Below are positions 52,256 to 58,917 of a stretch of 64,000 bases of DNA, piece by piece. The stretch is from an uncultured Alistipes sp. (GTDB lineage Bacteria > Bacteroidota > Bacteroidia > Bacteroidales > UBA932): positions 1 through 64,000 of the forward strand of contig URSC01000009.1 in NCBI GenBank assembly GCA_900550465.1. Reading direction: 5' to 3'. The position numbers and the translations under genes are program-made. Numbering within the stretch: position 1 is the first letter of the stretch; every line of letters begins with the position of its first letter. The notes under the pieces were generated by a model, which was given only the letters and a program-made list of their open reading frames with translations, was not told the origin of the DNA and ran no database searches.

Positions 52256-53578
52256 TTAATCCTTATCCTTGTCTTTGTCCTCTTCCATCCCCTCCCCGTC
52301 CGACACGGCCTGAAGCCTGTTGACCAGCACCTTGTCTATCCTGGGGCCGTCCATATCCACTACCTCCAGGCGCAATCCGTGCCAGTCCACCCACTCTCCG
52401 GACTGGGGTATGTGCTCCAGCAGTTCAAGAATCAGGCCACCGACCGTATTGTAGTCATTTTCTTTCTCGGAAGCCAGATCCTCCATGTCGAAATGGGCCA
52501 GGAAGTCATAGAAGGGGCACTGGCCGTCCACCAGCCAGCCTCCGCTCTTGCGCTCGATGATATCCGGCTCGTCCTCCTCATCATCTATCGAGCCCACCAG
52601 TCCTTCCAGGATGTCCTTGTATGTCACGATACCCTGACACACACCGAACTCGTCGCAGACCAGACCATAGGTCACATGGGCTTTCTTCATCTGCTCGAGC
52701 ACCTTATACACATCGGTGTACTCGTGAAAATACTGAACGGGACGGACTATCTCGTCGAGGGAGAAGCTGTCGTTGTCCAGCTTGCCGAAAAGGTCCTTGA
52801 GGTAGACCACCCCGACTATCTCGTCCAGGCTGCCGTCGCCTACGGGATATACCTCAAACAGGTTCTCCTGGACGGTAGTGCTTATCTCCTCGCGCGTCAT
52901 CTCCTTGTCTATCCAGACTATCTCGTTGCGGCTGGTCATTATGGACTCTATACTTCTGTCACCCAGAGAAAACACCCTCTCCACGATATCCTGCTCGACG
53001 TCCTGTACCTCACCGTCCTCCTTACCCTCGGCCACCATCGACTTGATCTCCTCCTCCGTCACCTTCGCCTCCTTCTCCTCCACGTGGAAAGCCTTGGTTA
53101 CCAGCGACGTGCTCTTGTCCAATATCCAGACAAAAGGAGTGGCTATCCAGGAAAGGACCAGCATCGGGCCGGACACCACCTTGGCGATGCTCTCGGGAGA
53201 GCCCAGTCCCAGACGCTTGGGCACCAGCTCGCCTATGACTATCGACAGGTAAGTCACGATGATGACGATGGTCACCTGGGCGACAGGTTGGGCCACGCCC
53301 TCCGACATGCCCCATCCCTCAAGGATATCCGAAAACTTGTATGCTATCGAATCTCCCGAGTAGAGACCGGTGAGAATGCCTATGAGGGTAATGCCTATCT
53401 GTACGGTGGACAGAAACCTGTTGGGCCTCTCGGTCAGGCTGAGCACGTTCTTTGCGGTACGGCTGCCACGCTTGGCATCTGCGGTAAGACTTGATTTTCT
53501 AGCACTTATAAGAGCGACCTCACTCATGGAGAAAAGGCCGTTGAGTAGAATAAGAAGAAGTATTATAAATATTTCCAT
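52256..53578 (-). CDS. CNNM/CorC-type hemolysin-family membrane protein
   Basis: The 440-residue protein has the DUF21 (CNNM) membrane domain with about four helices (residues 1-190). Two CBS domains (about 205-335) and a C-terminal CorC/HlyC domain (about 350-430) follow. Such proteins are linked to magnesium/cobalt efflux or resistance. The tail is an acidic/lysine run (KDKDKD). The N-terminal part carries the family segment ALISARKSSL. It heads the operon with the TapB-like and ABC genes. Confidence 0.92.
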   Translation of the reverse strand: MEIFIILLLILLNGLFSMSEVALISARKSSLTADAKRGSRTAKNVLSLTERPNRFLSTVQIGITLIGILTGLYSGDSIAYKFSDILEGWGMSEGVAQPVAQVTIVIIVTYLSIVIGELVPKRLGLGSPESIAKVVSGPMLVLSWIATPFVWILDKSTSLVTKAFHVEEKEAKVTEEEIKSMVAEGKEDGEVQDVEQDIVERVFSLGDRSIESIMTSRNEIVWIDKEMTREEISTTVQENLFEVYPVGDGSLDEIVGVVYLKDLFGKLDNDSFSLDEIVRPVQYFHEYTDVYKVLEQMKKAHVTYGLVCDEFGVCQGIVTYKDILEGLVGSIDDEEDEPDIIERKSGGWLVDGQCPFYDFLAHFDMEDLASEKENDYNTVGGLILELLEHIPQSGEWVDWHGLRLEVVDMDGPRIDKVLVNRLQAVSDGEGMEEDKDKDKD

Positions 53579-53601
53579 TCAATAATATGTAGTCCCGGCT
53601 G

Positions 53602-53609
53602 CAAAAATA
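53602..53609 (-). promoter_or_regulatory. minus-7 element for the CNNM operon
   Basis: The minus strand reads TATTTTTG, an exact TAnnTTTG match, 23 nt before the start at 53578. Confidence 0.5.
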
Positions 53610-53646
53610 ATGAAATTTTGGAATCAAAACCGATTCCTCTCCATTC

Positions 53647-54219
53647 TTACTCCGAATTCTCCATACATTTGTTGAAACAATGCCGGCACAGGGGCTCATA
53701 GATGTCCTTCTCCCCCAGTTCGACGAGGCGGTCACTGGAGCTCAGGCGGTGGGAATGCAGGGCCGGATCGCCGCAACGCACGCAGATGGCATGCACCTTG
53801 TCCACGTATTCGGCCACGGCCATGAGGGCCGGCATCGGGCCGAAGGGCTTTCCGAGGTAATCCATATCGAGGCCGGCGGCTATCACCCTTATGCCGGAAG
53901 ACGCCAGCTGGCGGCATACGTCCACTATCCCGTCATCGAAGAACTGGGCCTCGTCGATACCCACCACATCCACATCCCCCGAGAGCAGCAGGATGCTGGC
54001 CGAAGACTCCACAGGTGTGGACATGATGGCAGTCGCATCGTGCGAGACCACCTCCTCGGCGGAGTAGCGCGTGTCTATTCCCGGCTTGAATATCTCCACC
54101 CGCTGGTTGGCGAACTTGGCCCGCTTGAGCCTGCGGATCAGTTCCTCGGTCTTTCCTGAAAACATCGAGCCGCAGATGACCTCGATCCAGCCCGGTTTTT
54201 TTGCATATTCTGAAAACAT
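53647..54219 (-). CDS. tdk: thymidine kinase
   Basis: The 190-residue type II thymidine kinase phosphorylates thymidine in the salvage pathway. It shows the P-loop GSMFSGKTEEL (about 17-27), DEAQFFDD with the Walker-B-like acidic residue, and a zinc-binding domain with CVRCGDPALHS and CRHCF. The length is typical. It is a single gene, divergent from rsmI. Confidence 0.96.
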   Translation of the reverse strand: MFSEYAKKPGWIEVICGSMFSGKTEELIRRLKRAKFANQRVEIFKPGIDTRYSAEEVVSHDATAIMSTPVESSASILLLSGDVDVVGIDEAQFFDDGIVDVCRQLASSGIRVIAAGLDMDYLGKPFGPMPALMAVAEYVDKVHAICVRCGDPALHSHRLSSSDRLVELGEKDIYEPLCRHCFNKCMENSE

Positions 54220-54224
54220 TTTCT

Positions 54225-54232
54225 TACTTTTG
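54225..54232 (+). promoter_or_regulatory. minus-7 element for rsmI
   Basis: TACTTTTG is an exact TAnnTTTG match, 70 nt before rsmI. It lies left of the tdk element (54272-54279), so the 5' ends of the two transcripts would overlap. Confidence 0.45.
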
Positions 54233-54271
54233 TCCTTTGAGATGGATGCTCACGTCCCGGCATCCGGACTG

Positions 54272-54279
54272 CAAAATTA
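54272..54279 (-). promoter_or_regulatory. minus-7 element for tdk
   Basis: The minus strand reads TAATTTTG, an exact TAnnTTTG match, 52 nt before the tdk start. Confidence 0.5.
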
Positions 54280-54302
54280 ACATTTTATAGCATTTTTCTA
54301 CC

Positions 54303-55010
54303 ATGGCAGGCAAGCTTTACATCGTGCCCACCCCCGTGGGCAATCTGGAGGACATGACTTTCAGGGCGGTAGAGGTTCTTAAGCAGGTCGACCTGATCCT
54401 GGCCGAGGACACCCGCACCACTTCTGTGCTCCTGAAGCACTACGGCATCTCCAGGCCGACCGAGGCCCACCACAAGTTCAACGAGCACGCACGGGTACGT
54501 CCCGTCTGCGAGAAGATACTCTCCGGGATGGACATCGCGCTGGTCTCGGACGCAGGTACGCCGGGCATATCCGACCCCGGGTTCATGCTCGCCCGCGAGT
54601 GCGCGGAGGCCGGGATAGAAGTGGTGACCCTGCCCGGAGCCACCGCCTTTGTCCCCGCCCTGGTGGACTCCGGCCTGCCGCTGGACCGTTTCGCCTTCGA
54701 GGGCTTCCTGCCCGTGAAGAAGGGACGGCAGACCCGGCTCACCGCCCTGGCCTCCGAGGGCCGTACGATGGTCTTCTACGAGTCCCCCTACCGCCTGGCC
54801 AAGACCCTTACGCAGATGTGCGAATACTTCGGGACGGAGCGGAAAGCCTCCGTCTCACGCGAGATCAGCAAGATACACGAGGAGACCCGCCGCGGCACCC
54901 TCCAGGAGCTGGCCTCGTGGTACGCCGACAACCCGCCCAAGGGCGAGATAGTGCTGATCGTTGAAGGGAAGGACTATGTGGGAAGACATGGACAGCAGGA
55001 AGAAGAGTAA
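54303..55010 (+). CDS. rsmI: 16S rRNA (cytidine-1402-2'-O)-methyltransferase
   Basis: RsmI methylates the ribose of C1402 in the decoding centre. The 235-residue tetrapyrrole-methylase-fold protein shows the family segments YIVPTPVGNLEDMT, LAEDTRTT, LVSDAGTPGISDPG and YESPYRL. It is of normal length. The next gene begins within its 3' end, so the two are translationally coupled. Confidence 0.96.
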   Translation: MAGKLYIVPTPVGNLEDMTFRAVEVLKQVDLILAEDTRTTSVLLKHYGISRPTEAHHKFNEHARVRPVCEKILSGMDIALVSDAGTPGISDPGFMLARECAEAGIEVVTLPGATAFVPALVDSGLPLDRFAFEGFLPVKKGRQTRLTALASEGRTMVFYESPYRLAKTLTQMCEYFGTERKASVSREISKIHEETRRGTLQELASWYADNPPKGEIVLIVEGKDYVGRHGQQEEE

Positions 55011-55884
55011 GGGCCAGAGGCTTTTCTCAAACGGGGTCGTCGTGCTGGTCTGCCTGATACTGGCGGCGCAGGCGGTACTCTTCGGCAAATATCTGATAGA
55101 CGGCCGCAGGGCAATGCGGGAGGGGCAGCGGCAGGAAGAGGCTCAGGCCCCTCAGTCCAGTTCCGGCAGCCAAGGTCCCTCCGGCGTAGCTGACCGGCAC
55201 AGCTACTCCAGTACCGGACAAAGCGGAGCGTCCTCCCGCCGGACGGACGGCACGTCATACCACAGCCCGGGCAGTCGAACATCCTCATCCACTGCTGTGA
55301 GCAGGTCGGACGGTGACTCAGGCAATAATCCGTCAGAACAGACATTTCCCCCCGTACCTGCCACCACCTCAACACCCGCCGCGGACAGCTCCCCGCACAC
55401 CGACAGTCCCCGAGACAGCCGGGCCACCAACCACAGCCCCACCCTCTCATACCCCCACGACGGCTGGAGCTGGGACCGTGTCGAACTCAACTCCGCCGAC
55501 AGCGCCGCCCTGGACGCCCTCCCCGGCATCGGCCCCTACTACGCCCGCCAGATCCTGGCCTACCGCGAGCGCCTGGGCTTCTACGCCGACATCTCCCAGC
55601 TCCTGGACATCCGCGGCATGGACACAGCCCGCCTCCGGCGACTGGCCGACCGGCTCTACATCGCCCCGGAGTCCCTCCGCCCCCTCGACCTCTACTCCAT
55701 GCCCCTCGACTCCCTCGCCGCCCACCCCTACATCGGCCCCTATGCCGCCAAGGGCATCGACCGCCTCCGCCGCACCATCCCCGAAGCGGAATTCACCTTC
55801 CAGGCCATCCTCGACAGCCGCATCCTCCCGCCGGCACAGGCCCGCCGGCTCGCGCTGTACTTCCCGGTTACAGATCAACCGTAA
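54976..55884 (+). CDS. ComEA-like helix-hairpin-helix membrane protein
   Basis: The 302-residue protein has an N-terminal cytoplasmic stretch, one transmembrane helix (about 15-37) and a long Ser/Thr/Pro-rich linker (about 50-150). Two or more helix-hairpin-helix motifs follow at the C-terminus (LDALPGIGPYYARQILAYRE and the ALDLYSMPLDSLAAHPYIGP region). The layout resembles ComEA, the DNA receptor of natural transformation. The start at 54976 (MWEDMDSRKK) overlaps rsmI by 35 bp; a TTG at 54961 and an ATG at 54988 are alternatives. No other competence genes are in this window. Confidence 0.78.
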   Translation: MWEDMDSRKKSKGQRLFSNGVVVLVCLILAAQAVLFGKYLIDGRRAMREGQRQEEAQAPQSSSGSQGPSGVADRHSYSSTGQSGASSRRTDGTSYHSPGSRTSSSTAVSRSDGDSGNNPSEQTFPPVPATTSTPAADSSPHTDSPRDSRATNHSPTLSYPHDGWSWDRVELNSADSAALDALPGIGPYYARQILAYRERLGFYADISQLLDIRGMDTARLRRLADRLYIAPESLRPLDLYSMPLDSLAAHPYIGPYAAKGIDRLRRTIPEAEFTFQAILDSRILPPAQARRLALYFPVTDQP

Positions 55885-55912
55885 GCAGAAGCGCACCCCA
55901 TTTTAACAAACA

Positions 55913-55928
55913 TCTGATAATCAGAGAC
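55913..55928. repeat. left copy of a 16-bp direct repeat
   Basis: TCTGATAATCAGAGAC is repeated exactly, in the same orientation, at 58789-58804. The first 13 bases form an odd-centred palindrome. The two copies enclose the HigBA pair, repeat loci and RAYT gene. Confidence 0.75.
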
Positions 55929-56241
55929 GAACCTACTTACCGAGTTCTTTTCGTCGCCTCAGCTATGCCCGCGAGGCACACCCACCTTCGCCAACTAACT
56001 GATCAGCGAGCATTTACGAAACACCTCCGCTTCAGCACTTACCGTTACTCCTCCATTCTAATATCATCCTCCGCCTGTCGCCCGGCAATGATGAATACCT
56101 CTGCCCCGCACAGTCCGACGGTAACAAGAAGGTACCGGGTCAATGGCACTTTTGCCGGCACCTTTTGGATGGGCAACCAATCTTCCTGTGCCGACGGAGT
56201 ATGCGGCCATTTCCGGACCTTCATGAAAGCGCAAGATCACT

Positions 56242-56294
56242 CACCTTCAGTAGGTGGACGATATCGTGGGGAAACTGCACACCTTTCTAAGGTG
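56242..56294. repeat. diverged palindrome pair of the CCTTCCGAAGG family
   Basis: CACCTTCAGTAGGTG (56242-56256) and CACCTTTCTAAGGTG (56280-56294) are 38 bp apart. They are joined by GACGATATCG and GGGGAAACTGCA, which match the spacer of the 117-bp units. It lies between convergent genes. Confidence 0.8.
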
Positions 56295-56320
56295 GGCTGG
56301 TCAGGGCGGATACGTGCCGA

Positions 56321-56638
56321 TTACAGGATGGTAATGCTGACCCGCTTGCCGAGTCCCTGAAAAATCTTGAAGAGCGTGGAGAGCTGTACGTCGGTCTTCC
56401 CGTTCTCGATGCGCGAGATGTACGACTTCTTCGTGCCGATTTTCGCGGCCAGCTGCTCCTGGGTCAGCCCCGCATTGCGCCGCTCCGTCTTCAAGCGCTC
56501 GGCCAGGATGAACGCCTCGGCTTCACGGTCGAAGCTGTCGCGCTCCGGTGTGCCTGTCTTGCCATACTGGATATCGAGAATATCATCGTAGTCGTCACCG
56601 CAGTTAAGTATCGCCTTGTTCTTCTCTTCTGTTGTCAT
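56321..56638 (-). CDS. higA: HigA-type XRE antitoxin
   Basis: The 105-residue protein has a C-terminal helix-turn-helix of the XRE/Cro type: GLTQEQLAAKIGTKKSYISR and ENGKTDVQLSTLFKIFQGL (about 57-98). The N-terminal half, with DDILDIQYGKTGTPERDSFD, is of the kind that covers a toxin. It lies 2 bp after the toxin gene, in HigBA order. It probably neutralises the toxin and represses the shared promoter. Confidence 0.88.
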   Translation of the reverse strand: MTTEEKNKAILNCGDDYDDILDIQYGKTGTPERDSFDREAEAFILAERLKTERRNAGLTQEQLAAKIGTKKSYISRIENGKTDVQLSTLFKIFQGLGKRVSITIL

Positions 56639-56640
56639 AT

Positions 56641-56982
56641 CTATCGTGTTGAATTATAGTACTCTTTCATTATTTGAACAGCTTTTCTGATTTCAGACGG
56701 AGGCGTTTTCTGAGTCTTCTTCTGAAAACCTTGAAACAGAATGACCAGACTGCCTTTGTCCTGACAGCAGAATATCCGGAATATGTTCCCTTTGTGGCTG
56801 ACCCTAATCTCATAAAGACCAGGAACATCAGATATTTTCCGAAAATACTCCGTCGGTATAACCTCCAAACATTTAACCAGTTCTATCACATAATCTATCT
56901 TTTTCCTGACAGCCTCAGTCTGCGCTATATAAAACTCCTTATAGTACGACTTGAAGACTTTGATTTTCCTGACAGCATCCAT
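56641..56982 (-). CDS. higB: HigB/RelE-family (Gp49-like) toxin
   Basis: The 113-residue basic protein resembles HigB-type mRNA interferases of the phage Gp49-like group. Landmarks are GLYEIRVSHKGNIFRIFCC, LVILFQGFQKKTQKTPPSEI and a C-terminal helix with KEYY. The RelE fold cleaves mRNA on the ribosome. The gene precedes its antitoxin, as usual for higBA. It has a Shine-Dalgarno (AGGAGGAA, 56987-56994) and a lower GC content than the core genes, consistent with acquisition. Confidence 0.86.
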   Translation of the reverse strand: MDAVRKIKVFKSYYKEFYIAQTEAVRKKIDYVIELVKCLEVIPTEYFRKISDVPGLYEIRVSHKGNIFRIFCCQDKGSLVILFQGFQKKTQKTPPSEIRKAVQIMKEYYNSTR

Positions 56983-56995
56983 TCTGTTCCTCCTG

Positions 56996-57003
56996 CAAAG
57001 TTA
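56996..57003 (-). promoter_or_regulatory. minus-7 element of higBA
   Basis: The minus strand reads TAACTTTG, an exact TAnnTTTG match, 13 nt before higB. Next to it TTAATCAATTAGTTAAT (57001-57017) has short repeats and may be the HigA operator. Confidence 0.5.
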
Positions 57004-57155
57004 ATCAATTAGTTAATATCCGCAAATGTCTGTTTGCTTTTGCGAAGGTAGGAATCTCCCGGCCTGCAATCGGCTGAATGTAAAAAACGTGTGAAGAAAT
57101 ACGTATTTTTAAAAATGCCTGTGGCGCTGGAGCGGCCTTGTGAACTAAACAAAAT

Positions 57156-57233
57156 CGTCCGCACGGTGCCTTGGTACAACTAGGCGATAGTCAGCGTGTT
57201 GCTGAATCATCGTGTGGACGCCAGCATTTTTTT
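57156..57233 (+). ncRNA. possible structured RNA or compound terminator
   Basis: CGTCCGCACGGTG (57156-57168) pairs along all 13 positions with CATCGTGTGGACG (57208-57220). Two of the pairs are G-T, favouring a plus-strand RNA. Inside are a small hairpin around TTG-GTA-CAA and a clear TCAGC-GTGTT-GCTGA hairpin (57191-57205). Seven T residues follow at 57227-57233. No gene on this strand precedes it, and no promoter is certain. Confidence 0.35.
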
Positions 57234-57338
57234 AAGCGACGAAAGCACCTCGTTATGCTGTTGTGGGTTGATTTTCAGCCTGCTACACTGATGGGGTGTG
57301 CGGCCACTTCTAGATTCTCCTGAAAACGCAAGAGCACT

Positions 57339-57615
57339 CACCTTCAGAAGGTGCCGGATGAAACGGCTTATTGCCACCACCTTCTCGAATTCGTTAAAAG
57401 CCGACCCGCCACAGAGGACTCCCTCGCCGGCCTTGCCCCGGAGCCCCCTCCGGAAGGTGCCGGGTGAAACGGCCTTTCTCCACCACCTTCCAAAGGTGGG
57501 AAAGGGCAGAATGAAAGGGAAACGCGGATACGGACGCCCTGGAGGGCATGGCATGAAAACTCACCTTCGGAAGGTGGGGTGATATTGCAGGGAAACTGCA
57601 CACCTTCCGAAGGTG
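57339..57615. repeat. diverged palindrome array upstream of the RAYT gene
   Basis: CACCTTC...GAAGGTG palindromes or half-sites start at 57339, 57378, 57445, 57484, 57562 and 57601. Spacings are 39, 67, 39, 78 and 39 bp. The part from 57484 to 57615 follows the order of the 117-bp unit at 46.9-47.3 kb, including the GGGAAACTGCACACC spacer, but with many changes. Confidence 0.88.
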
Positions 57616-57755
57616 GCGATGCCGTGGAACGTGCTGTTGCTGACTTAAAAGTGAACGTTTTTTCGTGTTTCCCCTTCATTCCGCGCCTCTGTTTTTATAA
57701 GCGTGAATTTCTTCACGCGTTTCTTTATTCTGCGCCATCACAGACTTAAAGAGCC

Positions 57756-57763
57756 TATCTTCG
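57756..57763 (+). promoter_or_regulatory. possible minus-7 element of the RAYT gene
   Basis: TATCTTCG, one mismatch from TAnnTTTG, lies 52 nt before the start codon. A similar TTCG form precedes maeB. Confidence 0.35.
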
Positions 57764-57815
57764 CAGAGGCAAATGCCGGGAGTGGGCATCAGTCTGACGT
57801 TATAGAAGAAAACAT

Positions 57816-58691
57816 ATGGAAAACTATTGGCACATCTGTACTGACGGACTCACTAAGAATGTGATTTTCAAAACTAGAGCCGATTACGTTTTCGGGATGA
57901 ACAGTATCCCGGTGTGCACGCTGACTCATGGCGTAACCATGCTGGCGTTTTGTCTCATGAGCAATCACGTGCATTTCGTGGTGCAGGGCACCGAGGAACT
58001 GTCCCTAAAATTCATCAAGGCTTACCGGCGGAGGCTTTCCTCCATCGCTGATGTAAGTGCCGCGGATATATGCATGAAGCGTATTGACGAGGAAGAGTAT
58101 CTGATGCAGGTAATCGGTTACGTTCTGCGGAATCCGCTTCCAGCCGGTCTGAAAGTCCTGCCGATATTCTACGAATGGTCCTCAGCCAGCCTGTACTTCA
58201 GCGGCGGGAATCCGTCCATACCCGGAGACCGCCTCTACAGTACGCTGACTTTCAAGGAACAGCGCCAGCTCATCAAGTCGCACGCGGAAATCCCCGGACA
58301 CTTCTGCGTATCTCCTGACGGCCTGATCCGCCCGGCATGCTACGTGGACTACGAGGCTGTCGAGAATCTGTTCGGAGCACCCGGCCGGTTGCTGTACCGG
58401 CTTTCACGCAACGATGATGCTGAACTGGAACTGAATCTGTCTCCGAAGATACTCAAGAAGAGCAGCTACATGGATTCAGAACTGACTGGGACAGTTGCGG
58501 ACATCTGCAAGCGGGAATTTGACTGCACCTCCCCACAGGAACTGAGCGTCACCCAGCGTTACCGCCTTGCCGACATCCTGCGGAAGAGCCTTGGCCTGGG
58601 GATTAAGCAGCTGGCCCGCATGACGCAGACGGATCCGAAGGTTCTCAATGGCATCATGCGGGGTAGCCGGGAAGAACACGGGAGCGAATGA
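57816..58691 (+). CDS. REP-associated tyrosine transposase (RAYT-like, HUH/Y1)
   Basis: This 291-residue protein has the Transposase_17/Y1 domain. The HUH metal motif is H51-V-H53 in LMSNHVHFVV, and the likely nucleophile is Y102 in GYVLRNPLPAGL. These are the hallmarks of TnpA-REP proteins, which cut single-stranded DNA at hairpins. The C-terminal half (about 170-291) ends in a helix-rich region with SVTQRYRLADILRKSLGLGI, reminiscent of a DnaA-like helix-turn-helix. No flanking terminal repeats of an IS200 element are evident. It stands 200 bp downstream of a palindrome array of the same family as the 117-bp units, its likely substrate. Confidence 0.85.
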   Translation: MENYWHICTDGLTKNVIFKTRADYVFGMNSIPVCTLTHGVTMLAFCLMSNHVHFVVQGTEELSLKFIKAYRRRLSSIADVSAADICMKRIDEEEYLMQVIGYVLRNPLPAGLKVLPIFYEWSSASLYFSGGNPSIPGDRLYSTLTFKEQRQLIKSHAEIPGHFCVSPDGLIRPACYVDYEAVENLFGAPGRLLYRLSRNDDAELELNLSPKILKKSSYMDSELTGTVADICKREFDCTSPQELSVTQRYRLADILRKSLGLGIKQLARMTQTDPKVLNGIMRGSREEHGSE

Positions 58692-58734
58692 AAACACATA
58701 GCGACTGAGTAACAACCACTTACACAAAACACAC

Positions 58735-58770
58735 GCTCCCAAAACGCTCATAAAACCTCGTTTCGGGAGC
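58735..58770. repeat. 12-bp inverted repeat after the RAYT gene
   Basis: GCTCCCAAAACG (58735-58746) and CGTTTCGGGAGC (58759-58770) pair at 11 of 12 positions around a 12-nt loop. No T tract follows, so it may be an element end rather than a terminator. It lies 18 bp left of the right-hand direct repeat. Confidence 0.6.
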
Positions 58771-58788
58771 AGAGGGAAAGTAATACGT

Positions 58789-58804
58789 TCTGATAATCAG
58801 AGAC
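58789..58804. repeat. right copy of the 16-bp direct repeat
   Basis: TCTGATAATCAGAGAC, identical to 55913-55928. It lies between the RAYT gene and the conserved clpX gene, and may mark the right edge of the island. Confidence 0.75.
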
Positions 58805-58917
58805 TTCCTTCAGAGCAGCACTCCACGACAAAATCTCGTCACAAGATTGGTGTCGCGGAACTGATGCTAAGCAACCGGAGAACCGGCGGAGGAGCAGAGA
58901 ACCGGCAAGGAGTGCCG

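Larger units (their letters stand above)
55885..56320. other. gene-free left end of the accessory island
   Basis: This 436-bp stretch between the ComEA-like gene and higA carries the left copy of a 16-bp direct repeat (55913-55928) and, from about 56100 on, diverged repeat-family sequence. The open frames crossing it have no recognisable protein character. Confidence 0.7.
57004..57815. other. gene-free segment between higBA and the RAYT gene
   Basis: This stretch of about 810 bp has no credible gene. It holds a structured element at 57156-57233, repeat-family palindromes at 57339-57615, and a minus-7-like TATCTTCG at 57756. Confidence 0.7.

Noticed and set aside
55965..56360. 131-codon frame after the ComEA-like gene
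   Set aside because: It spans the diverged palindrome pair and runs into the antisense of higA; no protein character.
58870..58910. Tandem GAGAACCGGC repeat downstream of clpX
   Set aside because: Only two short copies, and no link to the palindrome family or a terminator could be shown.
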